A stretch of DNA of 64,000 nucleotides from Streptomyces venezuelae (GCF_008642375.1 NZ_CP029194.1:6814501-6878500); one strand, 5' to 3'. Positions 1-8,836 are shown, counted from the first letter of the stretch. A program made the numbers and translations. The notes: generated from the sequence alone by a model not told the origin.

Positions 1-311
1 AGGCCGCCCGGCACGCCTTCGTGGACGGTCTGCACATCACGCTCTGCGTGAGCGCCGTCCTCCTGCTCGTCGGCGCGGTGATGGCCCGGCGGCTGCCCCG
101 GGTCATGGAGTGCCCGGCGGAAGCGGACGCGTCGGGTGACTCGTACGAGGTGTACGAGTCGTGCCGGCCGGCCAAGGCGTGCGAGCCGATCGAGTCGTGC
201 GATCCCGCCGAGGCCCGTCAGCCTGCCGAGGTCCTTCAGCCCGCCGAGCCGCGGGTGCCCGCGACCCGGGAAGCGATCGAGCCCGCCGGCTCCGGACGCC
301 CGGCGCACTGA
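1..311 (+). CDS. MFS transporter, C-terminal end (partial)
   Basis: The reading frame is open from base 3 and stops with TGA at 309-311, so the gene begins upstream of the window. What remains is one hydrophobic segment (about residues 8-24 of the visible part) preceded by a short FVDGLH-type loop, as in the last helix of 14-TM EmrB/QacA drug exporters. A hydrophilic tail of about 70 residues follows, rich in Pro, Ala, Glu and Cys with loosely repeated PAE units. The family call rests only on this last helix and is therefore moderate. The tail should lie in the cytoplasm if the topology is the usual one. Confidence 0.55.
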   Translation, partial: AARHAFVDGLHITLCVSAVLLLVGAVMARRLPRVMECPAEADASGDSYEVYESCRPAKACEPIESCDPAEARQPAEVLQPAEPRVPATREAIEPAGSGRPAH

Positions 312-353
312 CCCGATCCCTCGGGTGGTGTCCGGTCGGGCCGGCGGACCCGC

Positions 354-788
354 TCAGCTCTGGTTGAAGAAACCGTCCTGCGGACGCCGACGGGTCTCTC
401 CGCCGACGATCTGGGTGTCGGCGGGAGTGAGCAGGAAGACCCGCGTCGCCACGCGCTCGATCGAGCCGCGCAGCCCGAAGGCGAGACCGGCGGCGAAGTC
501 GACCACGCGCTTGGCGTCGTTCGGCTCCATCGCGGTCAGGTTCACGATCACCGGAACACCGTCCCGGAAGAGCTCTCCGATGCCCCGGGCGTCCCGGAAG
601 CCGTCCGGCGAGACGGTGGCGATCCGGCGGCCCTGCTCCTGGGCGGTGTCCGTGGCCACCCGGACACGGGGGTCCGTCACCCAGGCGTCGCCGTTCTCGG
701 CACCGTCGGCGTACTCGTCGTCGTAGTAACGCTCGTCGTTGTCCTCGACGAGTCCCAGCCAGGCACTTGCCTTGCGCACCGATCCCAT
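354..788 (-). CDS. SepF-like cell division protein (SflA/SflB type)
   Basis: This 144-residue protein begins MGSVRKASAWLGLVEDND, followed by an acidic linker and a SepF core of about 80 residues (roughly 60-140). The core includes the pattern DGVPVIVNLTAMEPNDAKRV, typical of the dimerising domain that links FtsZ to the membrane. SepF normally carries an N-terminal amphipathic membrane-targeting helix; here it is short. Streptomyces genomes carry SepF in the dcw cluster plus two SepF-like paralogues, SflA and SflB. There is no ftsZ or ylmE nearby, so this is one of the paralogues. Position relative to dnaE2 hints at SflA, but that is recollection. The likely role is modulating Z-ring assembly at septation. 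Confidence 0.82.
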   Translation of the reverse strand: MGSVRKASAWLGLVEDNDERYYDDEYADGAENGDAWVTDPRVRVATDTAQEQGRRIATVSPDGFRDARGIGELFRDGVPVIVNLTAMEPNDAKRVVDFAAGLAFGLRGSIERVATRVFLLTPADTQIVGGETRRRPQDGFFNQS

Positions 789-1099
789 GGACGCCTCCTT
801 TCAGCGCGGTCACTTGTGGTTCCGCAGTCCCTATCGTCGTCCATGATGCGGATCGCGCGCCAAGCGGATACACGCCGTGCAGGAGATTCGTGACGGTACT
901 GGTGCAGAACGTGAGCGTCGATTTCTGGCGATACGTCAGGAAACTTGCGGTATGCGGGGCCTGACGGAGGGGCGCGCAACTTAAAATATGAAAGTCGGGC
1001 CAGAAGGGTGACGGTGGGCGCGTACGGGTGAACGGCCCGGCTCGCTACCATGCCGCGAAGCCGCTCGACGGCACTGCGTACGGCTCACGGGGGAAGCTC
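789..1099. other. Divergent intergenic region, no gene seen
   Basis: These 311 bases separate the SepF-like gene (minus) from the DUF5685 gene (plus) and should hold both promoters. A relatively AT-rich TAAAAT at 982-987 reads as a minus-10 for the plus-strand gene. A CTGACG at 961-966 lies upstream at the rather short distance of 15 bases. I saw no convincing open frame, RNA gene or strong hairpin. Confidence 0.3.
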
Positions 1100-2365
1100 A
1101 TGTTCGGAATCGTCAGGCCCTGCACGCACCGGCTCACCGACGGACTCAAGACCGAGTGGATGGCCCACCTCTGCGGCCTCTGCCTGGCACTTCGCGCGGA
1201 CCACGGGCAGTTCGCCCGGGTCGTCACCAACTACGACGGGCTCATCGTCTCGGTTCTGACGGAGGCTCAGACCGGGGTGACGGCGGCGGGCCGCCGCACG
1301 GCCGGGCCCTGCGCGCTGCGCGCCATGCGGACCGCGCCCGTGGCCCAGGGCGAGGGCGCGCGCCTCGCCGCCGCCGTCTCGCTCGTCCTCGCCTCGGCGA
1401 AGGTACGGGACCACGTCGCCGACCGGGACGGCCTGTTGGCGCGCAGGCCGGTTGCCGCGGCGGCCCGCCGGGTCGCCCGCTCCTGGGACAAGGCCGGCGC
1501 CAGGACCGGCCGCTCCCTCGGCTTCGACACCGCCGTCCTCGTCGACGCCGTCGACCGGCAGACCGGGATCGAGACCCTCGCGGGACTCGGCACCCCGCTG
1601 CTGACCGTCACCGAGCCGACCGAGACCGCGACCGCGGCCGCCTTCGCGCACACCGCGGTCCTCGCGGGACGCCCGGAGAACGCGGCTCCGCTCGCCGAGG
1701 CCGGCCGGCTCTTCGGGCGCCTCGCCCACCTCCTCGACGCCGTCGAGGACCAGCCGGCCGACGCGGTGGCGGGCGCCTGGAACCCGCTCACCGCGACCGG
1801 CACCTCCCGGGAGGAGGCCCGCCGGCTCGCCGACGACGCCCTGCACGGGATCCGGCTCGCCCTGCGGGACGCCGAGTTCGCCGACGACAAGCTCGTCCAC
1901 GTCCTCCTCGCCCACGAGCTCCGGAGCTCGGTGGACCGCGCCTTCGGCACGACGAGCTGCTCGCACGGGGCGGGGCAGGGTGCCCCGCACGCGCACGGCC
2001 CGGTCCCGGGGAACCCGTACGCCACCCCCGGCAACCCGTACGCCCCCGGCGGGCCGGCCGGCCCCGGGGGTCCGTACGCCCCCGGTCCCGGCGGTCCCGG
2101 TGGCCCCGGCGGGCCGTTCCCGCCCGAACCGCCCAACCGGCGCGGGCTCATAGCCGGATGCGCCCTCTGGGTGGGCCTGGCCTGTACCTGCCAGATGTGC
2201 TGCGGCACCTTCGAGGACCCGTGGAGCCGCCAGCGGCGCGAGGGACTCTGCCAGCAGTGCGACCCCGGCAGCTGCTGCGATTGCTGTGACTGCTGTAGCA
2301 ACTGCTCCTCCTGCTGCGAGGGTGATGGCTGCTGCGGGGGCTGTGACTGCGGCTGCGACTGCTGA
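1100..2365 (+). CDS. DUF5685 family protein with Cys-rich C-terminal tail
   Basis: The start at 1100 is chosen because the family begins MFGIVRPC and a GGGGAAG ribosome site sits just upstream; a GTG 72 bases earlier is open but has no support. The 421-residue protein has an alpha-helical Ala/Arg-rich domain (about 1-300) with Cys pairs near the start (RPC, LCGLC). A Pro/Gly-rich linker with PGNPYA-type repeats follows (about 315-360). The last 70 residues contain 22 cysteines, mostly as CC or CDC groups. The tail could bind metal, carry many disulfides or be lipidated; none of these is shown. The family function is unknown. It is monocistronic and convergent with the next gene. Confidence 0.85.
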   Translation: MFGIVRPCTHRLTDGLKTEWMAHLCGLCLALRADHGQFARVVTNYDGLIVSVLTEAQTGVTAAGRRTAGPCALRAMRTAPVAQGEGARLAAAVSLVLASAKVRDHVADRDGLLARRPVAAAARRVARSWDKAGARTGRSLGFDTAVLVDAVDRQTGIETLAGLGTPLLTVTEPTETATAAAFAHTAVLAGRPENAAPLAEAGRLFGRLAHLLDAVEDQPADAVAGAWNPLTATGTSREEARRLADDALHGIRLALRDAEFADDKLVHVLLAHELRSSVDRAFGTTSCSHGAGQGAPHAHGPVPGNPYATPGNPYAPGGPAGPGGPYAPGPGGPGGPGGPFPPEPPNRRGLIAGCALWVGLACTCQMCCGTFEDPWSRQRREGLCQQCDPGSCCDCCDCCSNCSSCCEGDGCCGGCDCGCDC

Positions 2366-2396
2366 CGCCCGCGCGCCGAAATCGCCGCCCGGCGCG

Positions 2397-2432
2397 CCTG
2401 TGGGATCCCGCGGACCTGTGGGATCCCGCGGA
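2397..2432. repeat. Two perfect 18-bp tandem copies between convergent genes
   Basis: An 18-base unit containing the palindrome GGGATCCC occurs twice in direct succession (2397-2414 and 2415-2432). It lies in the 99-base gap between the DUF5685 gene and the convergent binding-protein gene. Each unit can fold on itself, so the pair may act as a two-way terminator, or it may be a simple slippage duplication. Confidence 0.6.
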
Positions 2433-2464
2433 CCCGCCGAGCCCCGTCTGAGGCGCGTACGTCT

Positions 2465-3442
2465 CTACTTCGTCGGCGCCGGGATCTCCGGCGGGGTGAT
2501 CTGCGACCGCTCTATGCCCGACGCCGTCACGCCCCACTTCCGCACGATCCGGTCGTACGTCCCGTCGGCCTTCAGGCCGTTCACCGCCGCCTGGAAGGCG
2601 GGGGCGAGCGGGGTGCCCTTCCTGAAGGCGAAGCCGACGTCGAGCCGCCGGTACTCGTTGAGGAACTTCACGTTCTTCTGCTGCGTCACCGCGTACCGCA
2701 CGCCGTTGATCGTGCTCATCACGACATCGCTGCGCCCCTGCTGGAGCGACATCCAGACCGCTCCCGTCTCGTTGAAGACGTTCACCTCGTACACCGGCTT
2801 CCCGGCCTTCGCGCACCGGTCCTTGTTCTTCTCCAGGGTCTGCTCGAAGGTGGTGCCGGCGCCCGTCGCGACCTTCAGTCCGCACAGCTGCGTGAGGTCG
2901 GTGACCGCCGTCAGCGGGCTGTCGGCCCGGGTGGCGAAGCCCTGGCCGTCGTTGATGTACGTCACGAAGTCGATCGCCTTGCGCCGTTCCTCGGTCACGC
3001 CGAAGTTCCCGGTGCCGACGTCGTACTTGCCGCTGCCCAGCGCCGGCAGGATCGCCTCGAAGCCGACGACCTCGCGCCTCAGCTCCAGCCCGAGGGCCTT
3101 GGCCACGGCGGCCGCGAAGTCGGCGTCCACCCCGGCCACGGTCCTGCCGTCGGACAGATAGGTCGAGCTGGGCGGGGTGCCGACCGAGGCGGCGAGCGTG
3201 AAGGAGCCCCGCTGCCGCACGTCGGCGGGGAGCAGCTTCGCCGCGGCCTCGTTCTTCTTCACCGCCGACACCACGTCCTCGGTCGGGAGCGTGCCCTTCG
3301 CGGCGCCCGGCGCGCCGGAGGCCCCGGCAGGCGCGGTCGCGGGCTCGCCCCCGGAGCAGGCGGTGAGGGTGAGCGCGGCGGCGGTGATCAGCGCGAAGCC
3401 GAGGGTCGTGCGGGCGGTTCCGGAACTCGTGCGCGTACTCAT
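2465..3442 (-). CDS. Amino-acid-type ABC transporter substrate-binding lipoprotein
   Basis: This 325-residue protein has a lipoprotein signal ending LTLTAC, with Cys29 as the lipidated residue, then a Pro/Ala-rich linker. The rest is a bacterial extracellular solute-binding family 3 domain (about 85-320), with patterns such as VAGVDADFAAAVAKALG and YDVGTGNFGVTEERR. It binds a small polar solute outside the membrane and delivers it to a permease. The start overlaps the stop of the upstream GNAT gene by four bases, so the two are translationally coupled. No permease or ATPase lies on this strand. The divergent unit starting at 4339 is the natural partner and also has its own binding protein at 8888. 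Confidence 0.9.
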   Translation of the reverse strand: MSTRTSSGTARTTLGFALITAAALTLTACSGGEPATAPAGASGAPGAAKGTLPTEDVVSAVKKNEAAAKLLPADVRQRGSFTLAASVGTPPSSTYLSDGRTVAGVDADFAAAVAKALGLELRREVVGFEAILPALGSGKYDVGTGNFGVTEERRKAIDFVTYINDGQGFATRADSPLTAVTDLTQLCGLKVATGAGTTFEQTLEKNKDRCAKAGKPVYEVNVFNETGAVWMSLQQGRSDVVMSTINGVRYAVTQQKNVKFLNEYRRLDVGFAFRKGTPLAPAFQAAVNGLKADGTYDRIVRKWGVTASGIERSQITPPEIPAPTK

Positions 3443-3918
3443 GGTTTCGGGTTCTCCAGGAACTTCTCGAACGGCAGGGGGCCCAGTGACTCGAGATCGG
3501 CGGACACGTCGAAGAGCGGCCGGTAGCCGGTCGCCAGGTAGAGGCCCCTGGCCTCCGGCTGGCGCGCACCGGTCGTCAGATAGAGACGGGTGTAGCCGCG
3601 GGCGGCGGCCTCGCGTTCGAGCACGGTGAGGACGCGGCGGGCGAGCCCGCGCCTGCGGTGCGCCGAGTGGGTCCAGATCCTCTTCAGCTCGGCGGTGTGC
3701 TCGTCGTAGCGGCGGTACGCGCCTCCGGCCACGGGCCGGCCCTGCTCCATGAGGAGCAGGAAGGTGCCGTGGGGAGGAGTGAACTCCTCCGCCGGGTAGC
3801 GGCTCAGGTCGTCGGCGGTGCCGTACCGGGTCGTGTACTCGTGTGCCAGCTCGTCGAGGAGCGGGCGGGCCAAGGGGTCGGTGGTCGTGGTCCGGCGTAC
3901 GGACAACGCGAAGGTCAT
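3439..3918 (-). CDS. GNAT family N-acetyltransferase
   Basis: This is a 159-residue single-domain GNAT enzyme. The acetyl-CoA-binding region is visible as RIWTHSAHRRRGLARRVL (an R/Q-x-x-G-x-G/A-like loop), followed by a strand-helix with YTRLYLTTGARQPEARGLY. It would transfer an acetyl group to an amine; the substrate is unknown. It is the first full gene of a minus-strand unit behind a 23-codon leader peptide and overlaps the binding-protein gene by four bases. That suggests modification of the imported compound or of a related amino acid. Confidence 0.88.
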   Translation of the reverse strand: MTFALSVRRTTTTDPLARPLLDELAHEYTTRYGTADDLSRYPAEEFTPPHGTFLLLMEQGRPVAGGAYRRYDEHTAELKRIWTHSAHRRRGLARRVLTVLEREAAARGYTRLYLTTGARQPEARGLYLATGYRPLFDVSADLESLGPLPFEKFLENPKP

Positions 3919-4065
3919 GAAGGTCCTTCAGGGCGAAGGAGGGCAGAAGGGCAGGGCAAGGCAAGGCAGGGCGAGGGGAGGGGAGAGCTCAAGCGGCCAC
4001 GACGGGGCCGCGTGTGAAGGCGCCGCGGAAAACAGCACGCGGGCAGGGGCAGAGCGGGGGTCGGC

Positions 4066-4137
4066 TCAACAGGAAGAGGACCACACGCGACCGAAGTCGA
4101 TGTGGGAGCGCGTGACCAGCTGCTGCTGCGGATGCAT
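4066..4137 (-). CDS. Putative 23-codon leader peptide
   Basis: Read on the minus strand from ATG at 4137, this frame encodes a 23-residue peptide of the form MHPQQQLVTRSHIDFGRVW followed by Ser-Ser-Ser-Cys and a TGA. Short peptides with an LV-x-R-x-H-I/V-D-x-x-R-V core and a Cys near the end are known in actinobacteria upstream of sulfur and cysteine-related genes, where they are thought to act in attenuation. The following gap of 147 bases to the GNAT start has room for alternative RNA folds. I infer that translation over the terminal cysteine codon senses cysteine supply for the GNAT/binding-protein unit. The assignment rests on pattern alone. Confidence 0.62.
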   Translation of the reverse strand: MHPQQQLVTRSHIDFGRVWSSSC

Positions 4138-4208
4138 GGCCCCAGTGGAACAGGCATCCGTTTCCGCGTCAACCATGATGAGACGCACGGCTCACCCTGT
4201 GGACACCC

Positions 4209-4239
4209 TTGACAGCAGGGCGTGTTGACCGCATAGCCT
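4209..4239 (+). promoter_or_regulatory. Candidate promoter of the plus-strand ABC operon
   Basis: A consensus TTGACA at 4209-4214 is followed after 19 bases by TAGCCT at 4234-4239, which fits the TANNNT minus-10 of the main Streptomyces sigma factor. The spacing is a little long. It lies 99 bases before the ATG at 4339. Confidence 0.4.
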
Positions 4240-4338
4240 CGAAGGGCGGATCGGGCTGAGGGGCCCGGGTCCGCGCTCTGCGCGTGTGGAGGCGCACCCC
4301 CGTGTTCGATCCGCCTCTGGCATCCACGGAGCCTCCGC

Positions 4339-5187
4339 ATGTCCGCGACCCTCCTCAAGACCCCCTCCACGGCCCCGCCCGCCGAGCCGCCTCCGCGCGT
4401 CGTCCCCGCCCGGCGCGCCGGCCAGTGGGCCACCGCGACCGTCGTCCTCGTCCTCCTCGGCCTCGGACTCCTCTCGGTCGCCCGCAACAAGGCCTTCCAA
4501 TGGGACGTCGTCGCCCAGTACTTCACCTCGGCGTCCGTGCTGCGCGGGCTCGTCCTCACCCTGTGGCTGACCGTGCTCGTCATGGCCCTGGGCTTCGTCC
4601 TCGGCACCCTGCTCGCCGTCTTCCGGCTGTCCGCCAACCCCGTTCTGCGTGCGGTCAGTTGGGGTTACGTCTGGTTCTTCCGGTCCACGCCGATCCTGGT
4701 CCAGCTGCTGTTCTGGTTCAACTTCGGCGCGCTCTACCCGACCGTCCTCGGCGTGCACACGGTCAACCTCCTCGGCCCCGTCGCCGTCGCCGTCATCGGC
4801 CTCACCCTGCACGAGGCCGCCTACGCCGCCGAGGTCGTGCGCGGCGGCATCCTCTCCGTCGACCGGGGGCAGATCGAGGCCGCCCAGTCCCTCGGCCTCG
4901 GCCGGTGGCGCCGGCTCACCCGGATCGTGCTGCCCCAGGCGATGCGCTCGATCGTCCCGCCCGCCGGGAACATGCTGATCGGCACCCTCAAGGGCACCTC
5001 GATCGTCTCCGTCATCGCCGTCCAGGACCTGCTCTACTCGACCCAGCTCATCTACCACCGCACGTACGAGGTCATCCCGCTGCTCCTCGTCGCCACCCTC
5101 TGGTACGTCGCCGTCACCTCGGTCCTCAGCCTGGGACAGCACTACGTCGAGCGGTACTACGCCCGCGGCACGGGCGGTGCCCGATGA
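4339..5187 (+). CDS. Amino-acid ABC transporter permease
   Basis: This 282-residue inner-membrane protein belongs to the His/Glu/Gln/Arg/opine permease family. After a Pro-rich cytoplasmic start it has a first membrane helix (about 34-47) and then the conserved transport core. The ATPase-docking EAA loop is seen as EAAQSLGLGRWRRLTRIVLP, and RSTPILVQLLFWF is typical of the family. It opens a unit with very tight spacing: its stop overlaps the next start as ATGA. A second, similar permease (7113) suggests a heterodimeric channel. Confidence 0.93.
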   Translation: MSATLLKTPSTAPPAEPPPRVVPARRAGQWATATVVLVLLGLGLLSVARNKAFQWDVVAQYFTSASVLRGLVLTLWLTVLVMALGFVLGTLLAVFRLSANPVLRAVSWGYVWFFRSTPILVQLLFWFNFGALYPTVLGVHTVNLLGPVAVAVIGLTLHEAAYAAEVVRGGILSVDRGQIEAAQSLGLGRWRRLTRIVLPQAMRSIVPPAGNMLIGTLKGTSIVSVIAVQDLLYSTQLIYHRTYEVIPLLLVATLWYVAVTSVLSLGQHYVERYYARGTGGAR

Positions 5188-7043
5188 GCACCCGCCCGAC
5201 GGGCACCCGCTCGACGGACCCTCGCCCGACGGGCCCCCGCCCCTCGATCGTCGTCGTGGGCGCCGGGCCGCGCGGGACCGGCTTCCTCGAACGGCTCGCC
5301 GCCAGCCTGCCCGAGCTGTACGGCGACGCCCCCCTCGACGTCCACCTCGTCGACCCGCACCCGCCGGGCCCGGGCCGGATCTGGCGTACCGAACAGTCCC
5401 CGCTGCTCTGGATGAACTCCCAGGCCGAGGACGTCACCATGTTCACCGACGAGACCGTGCGGCTCGACGGGCCCGTCCGGCCGGGACCCACCCTCGCCGA
5501 CTGGGCCGGCATCGAGGGCCGCACCTTCCCCACTCGCCCCCAGCAGGGCGCCTACCTGCGCTGGGTGTACGAGCGGGCCCTCGCCGCCCTGCCCGCCTCC
5601 GTCACCGTCCACGAGCACCGCACCACCGCGCTGCGGATCGGCGGCCCCCGCGACGGACGCCAGCGGGTCTGGCTGGAGGCCGGCGCCGAGCCCCTCCTCG
5701 CCGACCTCGTCGTCCTCACCGTCGGCCATCTCGGCGCCGAACCAGGCCCGGAACAGCGGGCGTTCGCCGGCTTCGCCGCCCGCCACCGGCTCGTCCACCT
5801 CCCGCCCGACTTCACCGCGGACGCCGACCTCTCCGCACTGCCCGCCGGCGAGCCCGTCCTGGTCCGCGGCTTCGGCCTCGCCTTCGTCGACCTGATGGTC
5901 CTCCTCACCGAGGGCCGCGGCGGACGGTACGAGGGCGAGGGCGACGACCTCGTCTACGTACCCTCCGGCCGGGAGCCCGTGCTGCACGTCGGATCGCGGC
6001 GAGGCGTCCCGTACCACTCGAAGATCGGGTACGTCCTCGACGGCGAACGGCCCCCGCTGCCCCGGTTCTTCGGCCCCGAGCAGACCGACGCCCTCCTCGA
6101 CCGGGCCGGGCCGCTCGACTTCCGGCGCGACGTGTGGCCGCTCATCGACAAGGAGCTCGGCTGGGCCCACTACCACCGGCTCTTCTCCACCCACCCCGAG
6201 CGGACCACCCTCGCCTGGAGCGACTTCGAGCAGGCCTACGCGGCGGCGCCGCCGCGCGGGGCCGAGGTCGCCGCGCTCGTCTCCGCCGCCGTCCCCGACC
6301 CCGCCGACCGGCTCGACCCGGACGGCCTCGACCACCCCCTCGACGGGATCCGCTTCGACTCCGCCGAGGCGCTCCAGGACGGCCTGCGCGCCTACGTCAC
6401 CGACGACCTGACCCGCCGCCACGACCCGGCCCACAGCCCCGACGCCGCCGTCTTCGCCGGACTGCTCTCCGTCTACGCACAGCTCCTCAGGCTCGGCGAG
6501 CGCGTCGACACCGGCGGCTGGTGGCACGGCTTCTTCAGCTACCTCGCCTCCGGCCCGCCCGGGCCCCGGCTGTGGCAGCTCCTCGCGCTCTCCCGCGCCG
6601 GCGTGGTCCGGTTCCTCGGACCCCAGGTCACCGTCGAGACCGACGAGGAGCGCGGTGTCTTCCGGGCCGCGTCCGCCGCCGTCCCGGGGGAGTGGACCGA
6701 GGCCCGCGCCCTCGTCGAGGCCCGGCTGCCCGACCCCACCCCGGAACTCACCGACAGCCCGCTGCTGCGCGCCCTGTACGAGGACGGGGCCCGGGCCACC
6801 GCGAGCGGCCTCCTCGTCGTCGACCCGGCCGACGCCCGGATCCTGGAGCACGACGGACGCCCGCACCCGCGCCGCTTCGCCCTCGGCCCGCACACCACCG
6901 CCCGGGCCGGCGGGGCCTTCACCCGGCCCCGTACCGGCGGGATCGCCTTCGGGCAGAACGACGTCACCGCGCGGGCCGCGCTGACCTTCCTGCGTGACCT
7001 GGCCGACCGGAGCTGTCGGCTCCCGGCCTCGCTGAGCGCCTGA
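5184..7043 (+). CDS. FAD/NAD(P)-binding protein in the transport operon
   Basis: This 619-residue protein opens with a Rossmann dinucleotide-binding motif, SIVVVGAGPRGTGFLERL (about residues 21-38). It resembles the FAD-NAD(P)-binding family (NAD_binding_9 type), which recalls bacterial flavin monooxygenases and uncharacterised oxidoreductases. No membrane segment or signal is seen. The start is fixed by the four-base overlap with the upstream permease stop. Its place between two permease genes suggests that it oxidises or reduces the imported substrate, for example a sulfur-bearing amino acid or amine. The substrate cannot be read from the sequence. Confidence 0.8.
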   Translation: MSTRPTGTRSTDPRPTGPRPSIVVVGAGPRGTGFLERLAASLPELYGDAPLDVHLVDPHPPGPGRIWRTEQSPLLWMNSQAEDVTMFTDETVRLDGPVRPGPTLADWAGIEGRTFPTRPQQGAYLRWVYERALAALPASVTVHEHRTTALRIGGPRDGRQRVWLEAGAEPLLADLVVLTVGHLGAEPGPEQRAFAGFAARHRLVHLPPDFTADADLSALPAGEPVLVRGFGLAFVDLMVLLTEGRGGRYEGEGDDLVYVPSGREPVLHVGSRRGVPYHSKIGYVLDGERPPLPRFFGPEQTDALLDRAGPLDFRRDVWPLIDKELGWAHYHRLFSTHPERTTLAWSDFEQAYAAAPPRGAEVAALVSAAVPDPADRLDPDGLDHPLDGIRFDSAEALQDGLRAYVTDDLTRRHDPAHSPDAAVFAGLLSVYAQLLRLGERVDTGGWWHGFFSYLASGPPGPRLWQLLALSRAGVVRFLGPQVTVETDEERGVFRAASAAVPGEWTEARALVEARLPDPTPELTDSPLLRALYEDGARATASGLLVVDPADARILEHDGRPHPRRFALGPHTTARAGGAFTRPRTGGIAFGQNDVTARAALTFLRDLADRSCRLPASLSA

Positions 7044-7112
7044 TCCGCGCGCTGCCGCTCCCGCCCCTGTTTCCCGCCTCCTCGCTTCCCGACCCGATCC
7101 CGAGGTACCGCC

Positions 7113-8030
7113 ATGGCTCTCACCAGCGATCCGCCCTCCGCCGTCCCCCTCACGAAAGACCCGGAAGCCGCCGTCACCGCCGTCTCCACGACCTCCTCGG
7201 CACCCGCCGTCCTCGTGGTCGTCCCCGTCCGCCACCCCTGGCGCTGGGTGGCCGTCGCCGCCACCGCCGTCCTGCTCGTGCAGTTCTCCCACGGGCTCGT
7301 CACCAACCCCGGCTGGGAGTGGGACGTCTTCGCCGCGTTCTTCACGACCGAGACGATCCTCCAGGCCGTCTGGGTCACCCTCCAGCTCACCTTCCACGGC
7401 ACCGCCCTCGGCTTCGCGATCGGCATCGTGCTGGCCTTCATGCGCCTCTCGGCCAGCCCCTTCCTGCGGTCGGTCGCCTTCGCCTACATCTGGGCCTTCC
7501 GCTCGATCCCGCTCATCGTCCAGCTGCTCTTCTGGTTCAACCTCGCCTACCTCTACAAGGAGTTGAGCATCGGCATCCCCTTCGGGCCGAGCTTCCTCTC
7601 CTTCGACACGATGGGCCTCGTCGGGGAGATGAGCGCCGCCGTTCTCGGGCTCGCCCTGCACCAGGCGGCCTACGCGGCGGAGATCGTCAGGGGCGGCGTA
7701 CTCGCCGTGGACGAGGGCCAGTCGGAGGCGGCGGCCTCCCTCGGCATCCCGAGGCTCCGTCAGCTGCGGCGGATCGTGCTGCCGCAGGCGATGCGCTCGA
7801 TCCTGCCCAACGCCGCCAACGAGATCATCTCGCTCTTCAAGGGCACCTCGATCGTCTCCGTCATGGCGATCGGCGAGCTCTTCTACCAGGTGCAGGTCGT
7901 CTACGGCCGCAACGGACGGGTCGTCCCGCTCCTGATGGTCGCCACCGCCTGGTACGTCCTGCTCACCACCGCGCTCTCCGTCGTCCAGCACTACGTCGAA
8001 CGCCACTACGCGAAGGGCAGCGCCCGATGA
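7113..8030 (+). CDS. Amino-acid ABC transporter permease (second)
   Basis: This 305-residue polytopic protein is a paralogue of the permease at 4339. It shares the FRSIPLIVQLLFWFN segment and an EAA loop (SEAAASLGIPRLRQLRRIVL). A cytoplasmic N-terminus of about 45 residues precedes the first helix. The stop overlaps the ATPase start as ATGA. The two permeases with one ATPase fit a heterodimeric importer with two copies of the ATPase. Confidence 0.93.
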   Translation: MALTSDPPSAVPLTKDPEAAVTAVSTTSSAPAVLVVVPVRHPWRWVAVAATAVLLVQFSHGLVTNPGWEWDVFAAFFTTETILQAVWVTLQLTFHGTALGFAIGIVLAFMRLSASPFLRSVAFAYIWAFRSIPLIVQLLFWFNLAYLYKELSIGIPFGPSFLSFDTMGLVGEMSAAVLGLALHQAAYAAEIVRGGVLAVDEGQSEAAASLGIPRLRQLRRIVLPQAMRSILPNAANEIISLFKGTSIVSVMAIGELFYQVQVVYGRNGRVVPLLMVATAWYVLLTTALSVVQHYVERHYAKGSAR

Positions 8031-8836
8031 GCTCCGCCGTGACCGTCTCCGCCACCACCACCGTCCCCGAGGCCCCCACCGCCAAGGTCGAGATCCGTTC
8101 CGTCCACAAGAACTTCGGCCCGCTGCACGTCCTGCGCGGCATCGACCTCGACGTCCGGGCCGGCGAGGTCACCGTCGTCCTCGGCCCCTCGGGCTCCGGC
8201 AAGTCGACCCTCCTGCGGACCATCAACCACCTGGAGAAGGTCGACAGCGGCACGGTCAGCGTCGACGGCACCCTCGTCGGCTACCGCCGCTCCGGGAACA
8301 AGCTCTACGAGCTGCGGGAGCGCGACATCCTCAAGCAGCGCACCCGGATCGGCTTCGTCTTCCAGAACTTCCACCTCTTCCCGCACCTGACCGTCCTGGA
8401 GAACATCGTCGAGGCGCCCGTCTCGGCCCTGAAGCGCCCCCGCAAGGACGCCGAGGCCGCCGCCCGGAAGCTCCTCGACCGCGTCGGACTCGCCGACAAG
8501 GCGGAGGCGTATCCCAAGCAGCTCTCCGGCGGACAGCAGCAGCGGGTCGCCATCGCCCGCGCGCTCGCCCTGGAACCGGGACTGCTCCTCTTCGACGAGC
8601 CGACCTCCGCGCTCGACCCCGAACTGGTCGGCGAGGTCCTCGACGTCATCAAGGACCTGGCCGCCTCCGGCACGACCATGATCGTCGTCACGCACGAGAT
8701 CGGCTTCGCCCGCGAGGTCGCCGACACCGTGGTCTTCATGGACGAGGGCCGGATCGTCGAGCAGGGCCCGCCGGCCGAGGTCCTGGACAGCCCGCGCCAC
8801 GAGCGCACGCGCGCCTTCCTCTCCAAGGTCCTCTGA
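8027..8836 (+). CDS. Amino-acid ABC transporter ATP-binding protein
   Basis: This 269-residue ATPase has all the expected motifs: Walker A GPSGSGKST, signature LSGGQQQRVAIARAL, Walker B LLLFDEPTSALD and the switch His in VVTHE. It resembles GlnQ/HisP-type subunits for polar amino acid uptake. ATP hydrolysis on the cytoplasmic face drives import through the two permeases. The N-terminal extension of about 20 residues before the first strand is longer than usual. Four-base overlap with the permease gene shows coupling. Confidence 0.95.
   Translation: MSSAVTVSATTTVPEAPTAKVEIRSVHKNFGPLHVLRGIDLDVRAGEVTVVLGPSGSGKSTLLRTINHLEKVDSGTVSVDGTLVGYRRSGNKLYELRERDILKQRTRIGFVFQNFHLFPHLTVLENIVEAPVSALKRPRKDAEAAARKLLDRVGLADKAEAYPKQLSGGQQQRVAIARALALEPGLLLFDEPTSALDPELVGEVLDVIKDLAASGTTMIVVTHEIGFAREVADTVVFMDEGRIVEQGPPAEVLDSPRHERTRAFLSKVL

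Noticed and set aside
5157..8006. Long minus-strand frame opposite the transport genes (and a similar one at 15096-18707)
   Set aside because: Both are rich in Gly, Asp, Glu and Val as expected from antisense reading of GC-rich genes, and the plus-strand products are well supported.
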